Origin: JAAYBF01 sp963716445
Lineage (GTDB): Bacteria > Actinomycetota > Thermoleophilia > Solirubrobacterales > Thermoleophilaceae
Assembly: GCA_963716445.1 (NCBI GenBank)
Contig: OY970313.1
Location: forward strand, 2,356,001 to 2,420,000
Length of the DNA stretch: 64,000 bases
Direction: 5' to 3'
Shown: positions 25,470 through 33,190 of the stretch, piece after piece
Numbering within the stretch: the first letter of the stretch is position 1
How the letters are laid out: each line of letters begins with the position of its first letter
Program-made: the position numbers and the translations under genes
The notes under the pieces: model-generated
Told to the model about the DNA's origin: nothing
Databases searched by the model: none
What the model saw: only the letters and a program-made list of their open reading frames with translations

Positions 25470-26577
25470 CGGCCTCCATCCAATCGAGCAGGGCGGTCGC
25501 CTCGCTGGGGTTGCGGCCGGGGCCGGTGAGCAGGTCGACCGCCACCTGGCTGAGGGCGGCGACTCGAAGACCGTCGATGGTGTCGGCACGGTCGAAGACC
25601 ACGTCGTAGTTGCCTGTGGCCAAGGCGACGTTGGCTCCGGTGTCTGCAGGACGGAGGTCCAGAGCCTCGACCACGGCGCGCGCGTCGCGCACGTAGATAG
25701 TCGCCAGGCGCGCAGGGGCGTAGGCCGCGACACGCTCGGCCGCCAGCGACCCGGTTACGACGTAGTCGAGATCCGGAAGCCAGGCCAGTCGATCCGTCAG
25801 CGCGGCGAGGCCACGCGGCTCCAGGTAGGTCGCGACGGTGTTGGAGCTGGCGAAGCCGTAGTCCGCGCTCCAGCGCTCCAGCAGCTTGCGCCAGCGCACG
25901 TCGCTGATCTGTCCATAGCGCTGGCGCTCGACCAGGCCCTCCTGCTCGAGGAACTCGACTGCCCGATAGGTCGCGCCGGTCGACGCGCCGGCCCGCTCGG
26001 ACAGCTCGGGAACGGTGTAGGGCGGCGCGAAGTCGACCAGCGCCCGCACGACGCGAGCGGCGGGCGGGCCCTTCAGCGACCCACGGGGACGGCCGGGTCC
26101 GCGCCAGGGATCGCGGTCGGCGCCACGGTCAGCGATGAACAGCGCCGGCCGATCTGCGGTCACGAGCATGTTGCCTGTCGCGTCCACATAGCCGACTCCC
26201 GCTTCAGCGATCCGAGCGCGTGTGGAGGGCGAGAGGTAGCGCGCCGCGAGGATCGGCACGACCTCGGCGTCGTCCGGCAAGGTCGAAGCCGCGCCTCGCA
26301 ACCGCTCGATCGCCAGGGCAACGTCGCGTGTTTCGAGTAGCCGTTTAGCTGCGGTGACGACGGTCGCCCGCGCTCCGTCGGGAGCGATGAGCTGCAAGAC
26401 GGCGTCGAAATCGCGAACGGGCGAGCCCACACCGACCTCAGACCGAGCCTCCCATCCTCTCGGCAGGCGATCACGAACGAGATCGACGGCCACGCGCGCG
26501 ACCTCTCGTCCAGATGCGGGAGGCTCGGCGCCCGCCAGTGTGGACGATCCGGGGCTGTCGATTGAAGCCGAAAGCAT
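25447..26577 (-). CDS. AbiEi-like antitoxin / transcriptional regulator
   Basis: 376 aa. Recognisable parts are YLSPSTRARIAEAGVGYVDATGNMLV, a winged-helix region PYTVPELSERAGASTGATYRAVEFLEQEGLVERQ at about 200-235, and a C-terminal domain YVVTGSLAAERVAAYAPARLATIYV, ATGNYDVVFDR. This matches antitoxins paired with AbiEii nucleotidyltransferases in type IV toxin-antitoxin loci. It is first in the operon, as expected for an autoregulating antitoxin. Confidence 0.75.
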   Translation of the reverse strand: MLSASIDSPGSSTLAGAEPPASGREVARVAVDLVRDRLPRGWEARSEVGVGSPVRDFDAVLQLIAPDGARATVVTAAKRLLETRDVALAIERLRGAASTLPDDAEVVPILAARYLSPSTRARIAEAGVGYVDATGNMLVTADRPALFIADRGADRDPWRGPGRPRGSLKGPPAARVVRALVDFAPPYTVPELSERAGASTGATYRAVEFLEQEGLVERQRYGQISDVRWRKLLERWSADYGFASSNTVATYLEPRGLAALTDRLAWLPDLDYVVTGSLAAERVAAYAPARLATIYVRDARAVVEALDLRPADTGANVALATGNYDVVFDRADTIDGLRVAALSQVAVDLLTGPGRNPSEATALLDWMEADESRWRR

Positions 26578-26613
26578 GGCCTCATCCTAGCGACTTTCCT
26601 TGCAATACCCAGA

Positions 26614-26630
26614 TTCCGCTGCCAGCGGAA
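26614..26630. repeat. TTCCGCTG-C-CAGCGGAA dyad, copy 1
   Basis: Perfect 8-bp arms. It lies 37 bp upstream of the antitoxin start. Related dyads are at 27174 and 28134. Confidence 0.45.
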
Positions 26631-26670
26631 CCCCTTGATTACCTGGATCATTCGATCCGGCGGGCAGCCG

Positions 26671-26703
26671 TCGGCCGTTTCATGTTTCGGAACCTGAAAC
26701 AGG
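26671..26703. repeat. 33-bp direct repeat, left copy, bounding the 9-kb island
   Basis: Matches 35810-35842 with a single mismatch (C/G at the centre). It contains GTTTCA ... TGAAAC inverted arms. At both places it forms the 3' end of a minus-strand gene (proteins ending PVSGSET here and PVSRSET at 35819). These are the properties of an integrase attachment core. Confidence 0.7.
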
Positions 26704-27060
26704 CGCGCTTGCGAGCGCGAGCGCCTCAATGGCGTCGCAGGCCTTCTCAGCGGTGTCCCCAATCCGACCCTCACGCCACGCCGCGACGAACTCCCCGGGG
26801 TGCCGGCCGGTCCTCTCGAAGAACCGATCCACGCGCTCAGCCAGATCGGCCGCCGGCCCCTCGGTGGTCGGCGAGACCACGGGAGTCTCCTCGCCGCGCA
26901 GCCCAGCGACAGCACGAGCCGGAATGCGGATCGCGCACTCGCCGATTCGGCGATGCTCGAGCTCGCCGTCCTCGATCAGCTGGTGCACGCGCGAAAGGCC
27001 GACATCGAGCAATGCGGCGAGATCGCGCGGCTTCCAATAGGGGCGACCATCGAATTCCAT
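26680..27060 (-). CDS. MerR/excisionase-type HTH protein
   Basis: 126 aa. Residues 1-55 (GRPYWKPRDLAALLDVGLSRVHQLIEDGELEHRRIGECAIRIPARAV) form an HTH_17-type winged helix as in excisionases. The rest (LAERVDRFFERTGRHPGEFVAAWREGRIGDTAEKACDAIEALALA) is helical, and the last residues PVSGSET are encoded by the 33-bp repeat. A decayed copy of the C-terminal part follows upstream at about 27290. It may direct excision at this repeat. Confidence 0.65.
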   Translation of the reverse strand: MEFDGRPYWKPRDLAALLDVGLSRVHQLIEDGELEHRRIGECAIRIPARAVAGLRGEETPVVSPTTEGPAADLAERVDRFFERTGRHPGEFVAAWREGRIGDTAEKACDAIEALALASAPVSGSET

Positions 27061-27173
27061 GCGAGATAGCGTATATGCAGGATACTGAGGGTCGTGTCGC
27101 CCTCACCGTCACGTCGGCCTCGATCTCACACAGTGGCTGCCATACGACAGCGGAAGATGCGTGAAATCACCAT

Positions 27174-27192
27174 GTTCCGCTGGCAGCGGAAC
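27174..27192. repeat. GTTCCGCTG-G-CAGCGGAAC dyad, copy 2
   Basis: Perfect 9-bp arms inside a longer direct repeat (about 27161-27205 resembles 28121-28165: CACCATGTTC.GCTG.CAGCGGAACAG.C.GATT). Confidence 0.5.
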
Positions 27193-27289
27193 AGACGGAT
27201 TCATTCCGGAGGAGATGGGCCGCCGCCCGGCTTTGTATCGCGTATCGATACCCGATCCGGGAACCATGAGGCGGTGACTGCAAGGGCCT

Positions 27290-27421
27290 CTCCAGAGCAA
27301 GGGCCTCGATCGCATCGCGAGCGTTGTCGGCGGTATCCTCGATCCCGCCGTCACGCCAGGCGCCGTCCGCCGCCTCTTCGTTCGCGATCCGCAGGGTGTC
27401 GTCATCAGCGTGCTGGCCCAC
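27290..27421 (-). pseudogene. Remnant copy of the excisionase-like protein C-terminus
   Basis: The frame reads ADGAWRDGGIEDTADNARDAIEALALERPLQ, matching VAAWREGRIGDTAEKACDAIEALALASAP of the gene at 26680. The HTH part is gone. It suggests a second, older insertion of the same element type. Confidence 0.5.
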
Positions 27422-27502
27422 GGGTAATCACCGCGACAGCCAGCCGAGGGTCATACTCAGGCCTGAAGGCGACTGACGTGGGGCCCGCGAACAGGAGCGA
27501 CG

Positions 27503-27838
27503 ATGCCGCTTTATCTATCCAGGTTCAGCTACACGCCAGAGACGTGGGCGATGCTGATCGATAAACCAGAAGACCGCCGACAGGCAGCTCAGTCCTACAT
27601 CGAATCGGTCGGTGGAAAGCTCCACGGATTCTGGTACGCCTTCGGCACACACGACGGCTACAACCTCTGGGAGGCCCCCGACAACGTGTCCATGGCCGCA
27701 GTTGCGCTGGCGATCAGCGGGGGCGGTGCCCTTAGCTCGTTCGAAACGACGGTCCTGCTCACCGTCGATGAAACGGTGGCTGCCCTGCGCAAGGCCGAGC
27801 AGGTCCAGTACCGGGCACCCGGCGCGCGTAGCGGCTAG
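27503..27838 (+). CDS. GYD-domain protein
   Basis: 111 aa. The pattern PLYLSRFSYTPETWAMLIDKPEDRRQAAQSYIESVGGKLHGFWYAFGTHDGYNLWEAPDNVSMAAVALAISGGGAL matches GYD-domain proteins (ferredoxin-like dimers; the GYD-like motif is DGYN here). Substrate and role are unknown. It lies alone inside the left edge of the repeat-bounded island. Confidence 0.8.
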   Translation: MPLYLSRFSYTPETWAMLIDKPEDRRQAAQSYIESVGGKLHGFWYAFGTHDGYNLWEAPDNVSMAAVALAISGGGALSSFETTVLLTVDETVAALRKAEQVQYRAPGARSG

Positions 27839-27920
27839 CGGCACCTCCCCCTGTCCAAAGAGCTTCTGCAAGTTGCGAAGCAGAGCGCCGACGCTACGTC
27901 GTGTAGTGCCACCTTCACGG

Positions 27921-28078
27921 CGCCGGATGCCCCTTCGAACCCCTGACCTTCGGTCCCCTAGTCCAGGTTTGAGGGTCTTCTGAGTGCGTTGGAGCGCGTT
28001 CTAGAGCGGTTATCGGCGGGGCGAGTTCGTTGGGGATCGTTGGGATTCTGTGGGGGCTGTTGCCCATTTGTTGCCCAC
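27921..28078 (-). repeat. Decayed attachment-site repeat
   Basis: 27921-27961 is a mutated form of the tRNA fragment (CTTCGAACCCCTGACCTTCGGTCCCCTAG is still readable). It is followed by an integrase tail very close to that at 20809. The tail reads MGNSPHRIPTIPNELA on the minus strand. Confidence 0.65.
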
Positions 28079-28407
28079 TGATCCAGCGCTCAGCTCGCTT
28101 GACCGCCAGTAAGAAGTTTCGCGAAACCACCATGTTCGGCTGACAGCGGAACAGCCAGATTTCGACGAAGACCGCGCTTGGGCGACGGGTCACTGCGATA
28201 CACGCCGCTGGCTGAACCGCCCAGCGCGCCGCTCCGGTAGCGACGAGCCGTAAAGCAGCCGGCAGATGTTCGGAATAGCGCGTTCTACTCGATTGCGAGC
28301 GAAAGAGCTCACGCAGCAGACCAGCCGCGATTGACGTGTTCTTCGCTGAGTGGCAACTCTCTGTACTTAGAGAAAAAGGCAGCTTGCGCGCCGCGCAAAA
28401 CTCATCA
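28079..28407. other. Region without a supported gene; dyad copy 3
   Basis: Holds the third dyad GTTCGGCTG-A-CAGCGGAAC (28134-28152, one mismatch) and a GCGATACACGCC half-site at 28196. I see no protein-coding character. It may be debris of integration events. Confidence 0.4.
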
Positions 28408-28776
28408 TCACGCCGACGGCTGCGCCAACGCAACGGCACCGGCGATCGAGTCCAGGTGACTCAGCGAGATCGTCACCTTGACGCCGAGAGCGCGAGCCCG
28501 TTCGGCAACCGCGCCGTGCAGCGCGAGCGAGCAGTTCTCGCCGCCTCCTATCACCTCGACGTCGAGCGGGTCGAACCCGTCGATGCCCAGCGCCTTGACC
28601 ACTGCCTCCTTGGCGGCGAAGCGGGCGGCGAGGTTTTCGCTCGGGTTGGGCTGGCTGTCAGCGTACGCGAGCTCGCCCGGATGAAATAGCTCGTCGACGA
28701 GTGCAGGCGTCCGGTACAGCCGATCCGCCAGCCGTCGTGGCTCGGCGAGGTCGAAGCCGATCATCGGCGCAGGCAT
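28408..28776 (-). CDS. Holo-ACP synthase (4'-phosphopantetheinyl transferase, AcpS type)
   Basis: 122 aa. Shows the two AcpS hallmarks: IGFDLAEPRRLADRL (Asp binding Mg) and LAARFAAKEAVVKALGI (W/F-x-x-KEA-x-x-K). VEVIGGGENCSLALHGAVAERARALG and VTISLSHLDSIAGAVAL complete the fold. It loads phosphopantetheine onto an acyl carrier protein, presumably the one encoded divergently 96 bp away. A dedicated AcpS on a mobile island, away from fatty-acid genes, is unusual. Confidence 0.88.
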   Translation of the reverse strand: MPAPMIGFDLAEPRRLADRLYRTPALVDELFHPGELAYADSQPNPSENLAARFAAKEAVVKALGIDGFDPLDVEVIGGGENCSLALHGAVAERARALGVKVTISLSHLDSIAGAVALAQPSA

Positions 28777-28819
28777 CAGCCCATCATCGCAGATGCTGCC
28801 GGGAAAGCCGACGGTCTGT

Positions 28820-28842
28820 CCGATTATCCTGTATGATGTCGG
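28820..28842. promoter_or_regulatory. Operator-like dyad overlapping a -10 box, between acpS-like and ACP genes
   Basis: CCGATTATC (28820-28828) and GATGTCGG (28835-28842) are imperfect inverted arms. TATGAT (28832-28837) would be the -10 box of the operon beginning at 28873. The XRE regulator encoded second in that operon is a natural candidate to bind here. Confidence 0.35.
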
Positions 28843-28872
28843 AAAGAACGACAGCCCTAGGGAGCGACGCAC

Positions 28873-29160
28873 ATGGCCGCTACGACGACAGCACCACCCA
28901 CGACCTGGACCGAGGCTCGGATTTCCGAGCTGGTCATCGAGCTGCTCGGCGACCTGCTCGATACCGACCCCGCAGACCTCCGCGCCGAGCTCGAGGGCAA
29001 GGGCAGCGCAATGCCGGTCGACTCGCTGGACCTCTTCGACATTCTGGTCGAGTTCCGCCAGCGCACAGGGCTGAAGATCCCCAAGCGCAAGCTGCGCCGA
29101 CGCACAATGCGCTCCGTTCAGGCGTTCGCCGAGTTCGCCGCCCGCGAAGGCACTAGCTGA
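28873..29160 (+). CDS. Acyl carrier protein
   Basis: 95 aa. A four-helix carrier protein pattern with the phosphopantetheine attachment site at Ser51 (MPVDSLDLFDILVEF). Residues 14-40 form helix 1 (EARISELVIELLGDLLDTDPADL). The C-terminal third is basic (KIPKRKLRRRTMRS), unlike fatty-acid ACPs, so it may serve a special acyl or aminoacyl group. It is the first gene of the operon. GGGAG (28860-28864) is the ribosome binding site and the stop overlaps the next start (TGATG). Confidence 0.85.
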   Translation: MAATTTAPPTTWTEARISELVIELLGDLLDTDPADLRAELEGKGSAMPVDSLDLFDILVEFRQRTGLKIPKRKLRRRTMRSVQAFAEFAAREGTS

Positions 29161-29543
29161 TGGCCGATCGTGATCGCGTCGTGCCCGACGACGCCGAGCA
29201 GCTGACACGCCGCCTGCGAGAGGCACGCGAGTTCACCAACCTCTCTCAGCAGTTCGTCGCCGAGCAGACGGGCATCCCGCGCTCGGCGATCTCCGACATC
29301 GAGCGCGGCGCTCGCCGCGTGGAGAGCATCGAGCTCAAGCGGCTGGCCAGCCTGTACCGGATGCCCGTCGACTACTTCCTTGGCAATGAGCCGCCGACCG
29401 AGCTCGCCGGCGCCGCGGAGGACCCGACGTCGACGGCGCTGGCGCGCGCCACCGGGGAGATGGGCCCCGACGAGAAGGAGCAGGTGCTGCGCTTCGCGCT
29501 GTTCCTGCGCAACTACGAGCGCCCGTCCGATGGCCAGCGATGA
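29160..29543 (+). CDS. XRE-family regulator paired with ImmA/IrrE
   Basis: 127 aa. HTH at about residues 15-70: LTRRLREAREFTNLSQQFVAEQTGIPRSAISDIERGARRVESIELKRLASLYRMPVDYFLG. XRE repressors of this type are cleaved by an adjacent ImmA/IrrE peptidase to switch on mobile-element or stress genes. The next gene is such a peptidase and overlaps by 4 bp (ATGA). It probably represses the operon through the dyad at 28820. Confidence 0.88.
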   Translation: MADRDRVVPDDAEQLTRRLREAREFTNLSQQFVAEQTGIPRSAISDIERGARRVESIELKRLASLYRMPVDYFLGNEPPTELAGAAEDPTSTALARATGEMGPDEKEQVLRFALFLRNYERPSDGQR

Positions 29544-30565
29544 TCAGCTGGAGTGACGCGCACACACGAGCGGCGGCCGCCGCCTCCGAGGTGCAGGCCG
29601 ACCTGAACATCGACCTGACGCGGCCGGTCGACGTCTTTGATGCTGTCCAGCGGCTCGGCCTGGTCCTAGCCTTCGCCCCACTCGGGCACGTCTCGGGCCT
29701 GTACCTGCCCGAGCAGCCCACGCCGGGCATCTTGCTGCACTCCGGGCATCCGCGCACACGGCAGCGCTACACCGCCGGTCATGAGCTTGGACATCATGTC
29801 TTCGGCCACGCCGCTGAGGTCGACGTCGATCTCGAGGGAGCGCTACAGCGCGGCAACGTCGACCGCTGGCCTGACCACGAGAAGGAGGCTGAGGCCTTCG
29901 GCGCATGGTTCCTGATGCCACGCCGCCTGATCCGCGCCGGTCTCAAGGATCTCGGCATCGGCCCTCGGCCGTCGGACCCGCTCGACGTCTACGCCCTGTC
30001 GCTGTGGCTGGGCACTAGCTACACCGCCACGGCCCGCCAGCTGGCAGCCGTCCAGCTCGTCGACTACGCCGACTCGGAGCGCTGGGCGCGTGTGCAGCCG
30101 CGTGCGATCAAGCAGGCGTTGGCTGGCGACATGGTCCCCGACGACCTACGCAACGACGTGTGGTGGCTGGACGCCCGGCACCACCGCCAGCCCCTCGACG
30201 CGCGTCCAGGCGACCGGCTCGTGATCACGCTCGACGAGATTCCCGCCGCCGGGTACACCTGGCGCGTCGTGGAGCAGCCTCACGAGCTGCGCCTGCTCGC
30301 CGACTCCTACGCCGACGACTGGGAGCCCGACCTCACCGCCGAGGGCCAGTCCGCCGAGGACGAGCTAGTTGGCGGGCCTCACCCGCGCTCGCTCGCGCTG
30401 GAGATCGACCCCGACGCAGCGCTGGGCGTCCACCGCCTAGCGCTCAGCAAGCAGCAGCCGTGGCGTGCGGACTCGACCGTCGACGAGTTCGAGCTACTGC
30501 TCTCCATCAACCCGCCGCTGCGCGGCATCCAGGTCTCCGAAGACGAGCTCGCGCTGACTGGCTGA
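29540..30565 (+). CDS. ImmA/IrrE metallopeptidase fused to a chagasin-like protease inhibitor
   Basis: 341 aa. Residues 25-200 are an ImmA/IrrE zinc peptidase with HELGHH at 81-86 and an acidic downstream helix (DHEKEAEAFGAWFLMP). Residues about 215-341 match the chagasin (I42) fold: RPGDRLVITLDEIPAAGYTWRVV (loop GYTW), PHPRSLALEI and a late QQPWR loop before FELLLSINPP. Chagasin domains inhibit papain-family cysteine peptidases through these loops, and the very next gene encodes one. The fusion suggests the same protein both cleaves the repressor and restrains the peptidase, which is an inference. Confidence 0.82.
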   Translation: MISWSDAHTRAAAAASEVQADLNIDLTRPVDVFDAVQRLGLVLAFAPLGHVSGLYLPEQPTPGILLHSGHPRTRQRYTAGHELGHHVFGHAAEVDVDLEGALQRGNVDRWPDHEKEAEAFGAWFLMPRRLIRAGLKDLGIGPRPSDPLDVYALSLWLGTSYTATARQLAAVQLVDYADSERWARVQPRAIKQALAGDMVPDDLRNDVWWLDARHHRQPLDARPGDRLVITLDEIPAAGYTWRVVEQPHELRLLADSYADDWEPDLTAEGQSAEDELVGGPHPRSLALEIDPDAALGVHRLALSKQQPWRADSTVDEFELLLSINPPLRGIQVSEDELALTG

Positions 30566-30572
30566 CACGTTC

Positions 30573-31199
30573 ATGTCTGACCACCGCAGCGATCAGACCC
30601 CGGTGCGCAACCAGGGGGACCGGCCGACCTGCGTCGCGTTCGCGACTAGCGCGGCCCATGAGTGGCACGCCGCCGACGTCACTGTCCGCTCACCCGAGGA
30701 CGCGATGTGGGCCGCGCATCAGGTTGGCGAGGTCCCCGGCCGCGAGGAGACCACCGTCTCGTGGGCACTGGAGGGCCTCGCCCGCCACGACCACGCAGCC
30801 GAGACGGCGTGGCCCTACGGCACACCGCGCTGGTCGGCCGGCCGCCCCACCGCGGCGCTTAACGCCGCCAACCGCCACGCCTTCCCCGCCTGGTGCGACC
30901 TCGGCCGCGTCTCCTTTGAGCGGATCAGCGCCGAACTCGACGCGGCCCGCCCAGTCATCCTGACTGTCGCCGTGGTTCCCGCCGCCTGGTACCACAGCGG
31001 CGACACCGTCGACGCCGCAGCGGGCGCTAAGACGCCAGGCAACCACGCGGTGCTTGCCGTCGGTGCGTTTGACGCGCCAGATCGGCTGATCGTCAAGAAC
31101 TCGTGGGGAGACGACTGGGGTGAGGGCGGCTACGGCTACCTTACGCGCCGCTATTACGACCACTACGCGCTGCGGGCGCACATTCTGGAGGCAGCGTGA
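30573..31199 (+). CDS. Papain-like (C1) cysteine peptidase
   Basis: 208 aa. The catalytic machinery is intact: Gln14 (oxyanion hole) and Cys20 in VRNQGDRPTCVAFA, His158 in GNHAVLAVG, and Asn176 in IVKNSWGDDWGEGGYGYL. There is no signal peptide or propeptide, so it should act in the cytoplasm, where an inhibitor is needed for safety. The chagasin-like domain lies in the gene 7 bp upstream. Its last bases overlap the ThyA-like gene (GTGA). Confidence 0.88.
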   Translation: MSDHRSDQTPVRNQGDRPTCVAFATSAAHEWHAADVTVRSPEDAMWAAHQVGEVPGREETTVSWALEGLARHDHAAETAWPYGTPRWSAGRPTAALNAANRHAFPAWCDLGRVSFERISAELDAARPVILTVAVVPAAWYHSGDTVDAAAGAKTPGNHAVLAVGAFDAPDRLIVKNSWGDDWGEGGYGYLTRRYYDHYALRAHILEAA

Positions 31200-31960
31200 C
31201 GATCTTTGACGACCATTACGCCGTGGCACCTAACATCTCCGAGGGCTGGTTGGCCGCCGTTCGGATGCTTGACGCTGTCCCGAACTACAAGACGATCCAC
31301 GTCGTCCTGCGCATCCTGGATCCCATCGCCGAGGACCCGGCAATCCGCGCCGCCGCCCAGCAGCTCGTCGACGATCACAACGCCAAGGGCAAGGACGAGA
31401 AGCCCGACATCGACACGACCCGCAACACCATCTTTCCTGCCAGCTACGCGCGACGGACCGACGGGCCAGCCGCGCTGACGGCCTACTACCGCGAGCGCTA
31501 CACCAAGGACGGGCTGCTCGGGTTCCCTGACAACAAGCACGGCACCTACTTTGGTCGTGTCGTCGCCTACCCGCGAGCCGATGGAGACGCACCTGCCGAC
31601 CAACTCACCGACACGGTCCGAAAGCTCAAGACCGAGCTGAAGAGCGGCTCGAACAAGAGTTCGCGCTACGAGATCAACATCTTCAACGAGCGCAGGGACA
31701 CGCGCTCAACGAGCTTCCCGTGTCTGGCGCACTTGTCCGTGCACATGCACGAGCGCAAGCTCCACATGCAGGCCATCTACCGCAACGAGTTCCTCGTGGG
31801 CCGCGCCTATGGCAACTATCTCGGCCTCGGCGAGTTGCAGGCCTACATCGCAACGCAGGCCGATCTGCAGGTCGGCGAGCTACTCATGACCCTCGGTCAC
31901 GTGGAGCTGGACTCCAACAAGGGACCAATCCGGGCCATGCTCGCGCAGTTTTCCGACTGA
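31196..31960 (+). CDS. Thymidylate-synthase-like protein
   Basis: 254 aa. The C-terminal half follows the ThyA pattern: SFPCLAHLSVHMHERKLHMQAIYRNEFLVGRAYGNYLGLGELQAYIATQADLQVGELLMTLGHVELDSNK. Cys176 takes the place of the nucleophile, and the later G-x-Y-G-N and LGHVELDSNK segments correspond to substrate-binding blocks. The N-terminal half is shorter and different from ThyA. Relatives make hydroxymethyl- or methyl-pyrimidine nucleotides in phages and nucleoside antibiotics. I assign fold and likely nucleotide substrate, not the product. Confidence 0.6.
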   Translation: MTIFDDHYAVAPNISEGWLAAVRMLDAVPNYKTIHVVLRILDPIAEDPAIRAAAQQLVDDHNAKGKDEKPDIDTTRNTIFPASYARRTDGPAALTAYYRERYTKDGLLGFPDNKHGTYFGRVVAYPRADGDAPADQLTDTVRKLKTELKSGSNKSSRYEINIFNERRDTRSTSFPCLAHLSVHMHERKLHMQAIYRNEFLVGRAYGNYLGLGELQAYIATQADLQVGELLMTLGHVELDSNKGPIRAMLAQFSD

Positions 31961-32050
31961 CCCGACCTGGCCGCCGACTCCAAGCCGCAAACACCGGCAT
32001 TGCTGCGCTTGCGTCGGTCGCGCGTCCGCGTTCCGTGGAATGCTGGGCCG

Positions 32051-33172
32051 ATGGAGCCGACCCCTCGTGCCGAGGTCTTTGATGCCTACTGGCGCTTTGC
32101 CGCCGAACGCCAGCGCATCTTCGACCAACGCCTCAAGGATCCTGATGGGCCCTGGACGGAGGATCCTATCCTGCGCCGCTTCAAGTTCTGCAACACCTTT
32201 CGGGCCTCCGACCGCATTTCGCAGTACCTGATCACCCGCGTGATCTACGACCCCAAGGCCGACGACCTCCCCCCCGAGGATGTCTTCCTGCGCATCGTCC
32301 TGTTTCGCCTGTTCTCCAAGGAGAGCACCTGGGAGGCGCTCGAGCAGGCCACCGGCGGCGTGCGTCGTGACACGCTCGACATTGACCTGCTCGGCGACCT
32401 GCTTGAGGACCTGCGCCGCGACGGCCCGATCTACACCGCTGCATTCATCCTGTGCGCCCATGACGCTTACGGACACCGGATCAAGCACCGCAACCATCTC
32501 GATCTGGTGGCGCGCATGTTCGCCCCTGGGGCGCTCGGCGCCCAACTCGCCGCCGCTAGGAGCCTCAAGGATGTCTACGAGGCGCTGCGCGAGTGGCCGA
32601 TGATCGGCGCGTTCATGGGCTACCAGCTCGCCGTCGACCTCAACTACTCCGATCATCTCGCCTTCGACGAGGACGACTTCACCGTCCCGGGCCCGGGAGC
32701 GGTCCGCGGGCTTCGCAAGGTCTTCAGCGACTTCGGCGACCGCTCCCCCAGCCAGCTCATCATGAGCATGGTCGATCAGCAGGAGGAGCACTTCGACCGG
32801 CTCGGCCTGCAGTGGTCGGGACTCTTCGGTCGGCACCTGCACGCGATCGACTGCCAGGGTTTGTTCTGCGAGACCGACAAGTACGCGCGGGTGGCCTTCC
32901 CCGAGCTTACGAGCAACCGGGTGCGCATCAAGCAGGAGTACCGAGACCCGAAGCCCATTGGTGGCCTCTTCTACCCGCCGAAGTGGAACATCAATGACCG
33001 CATCCCTGCGGCTTCGCGCGTGCTCCCCGATGCCGTCAGCGCCGCTCGCCAGCTCGCGCTCGACGACGCCCACCTGCATCTCGTAGCCGCTACGAGCGAC
33101 GAACCCGTCGCTCGTCCCTTACCGCGCCTCGCGCCGAGGCTGTTCGACGACCCGGTCGCCGCCGTCAGCTGA
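32051..33172 (+). CDS. Nucleotide/DNA-base hypermodification protein (hmdU-kinase or thymine-pyrophosphorylase-like helical family)
   Basis: 373 aa, start ATG 32051 (an upstream open extension to 32000 lacks support). Near residues 35-60 it reads RFKFCNTFRASDRISQYLITRVIY, then VFLRIVLFRLFSKESTWEALE. This resembles the helical domain of phage 5-hydroxymethyl-dU DNA kinases and alpha-glutamyl/putrescinyl-thymine pyrophosphorylases. GYQLAVDLNYSD, SDFGDRSPSQLIMSM and EHFDRLGLQWSGLFGRHLHAIDCQGLFCETDKYARVAFPEL are also conserved-looking. The family call is from memory of motif style and needs a profile search. Confidence 0.55.
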   Translation: MEPTPRAEVFDAYWRFAAERQRIFDQRLKDPDGPWTEDPILRRFKFCNTFRASDRISQYLITRVIYDPKADDLPPEDVFLRIVLFRLFSKESTWEALEQATGGVRRDTLDIDLLGDLLEDLRRDGPIYTAAFILCAHDAYGHRIKHRNHLDLVARMFAPGALGAQLAAARSLKDVYEALREWPMIGAFMGYQLAVDLNYSDHLAFDEDDFTVPGPGAVRGLRKVFSDFGDRSPSQLIMSMVDQQEEHFDRLGLQWSGLFGRHLHAIDCQGLFCETDKYARVAFPELTSNRVRIKQEYRDPKPIGGLFYPPKWNINDRIPAASRVLPDAVSAARQLALDDAHLHLVAATSDEPVARPLPRLAPRLFDDPVAAVS

Positions 33173-33190
33173 GGTCCCCTCTTGCGCGCC

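Noticed and set aside
30160..30963. 267-codon + strand frame overlapping the ImmA and papain genes
   Set aside because: Out of frame with both well-supported genes, Arg/Pro-rich, without motif.
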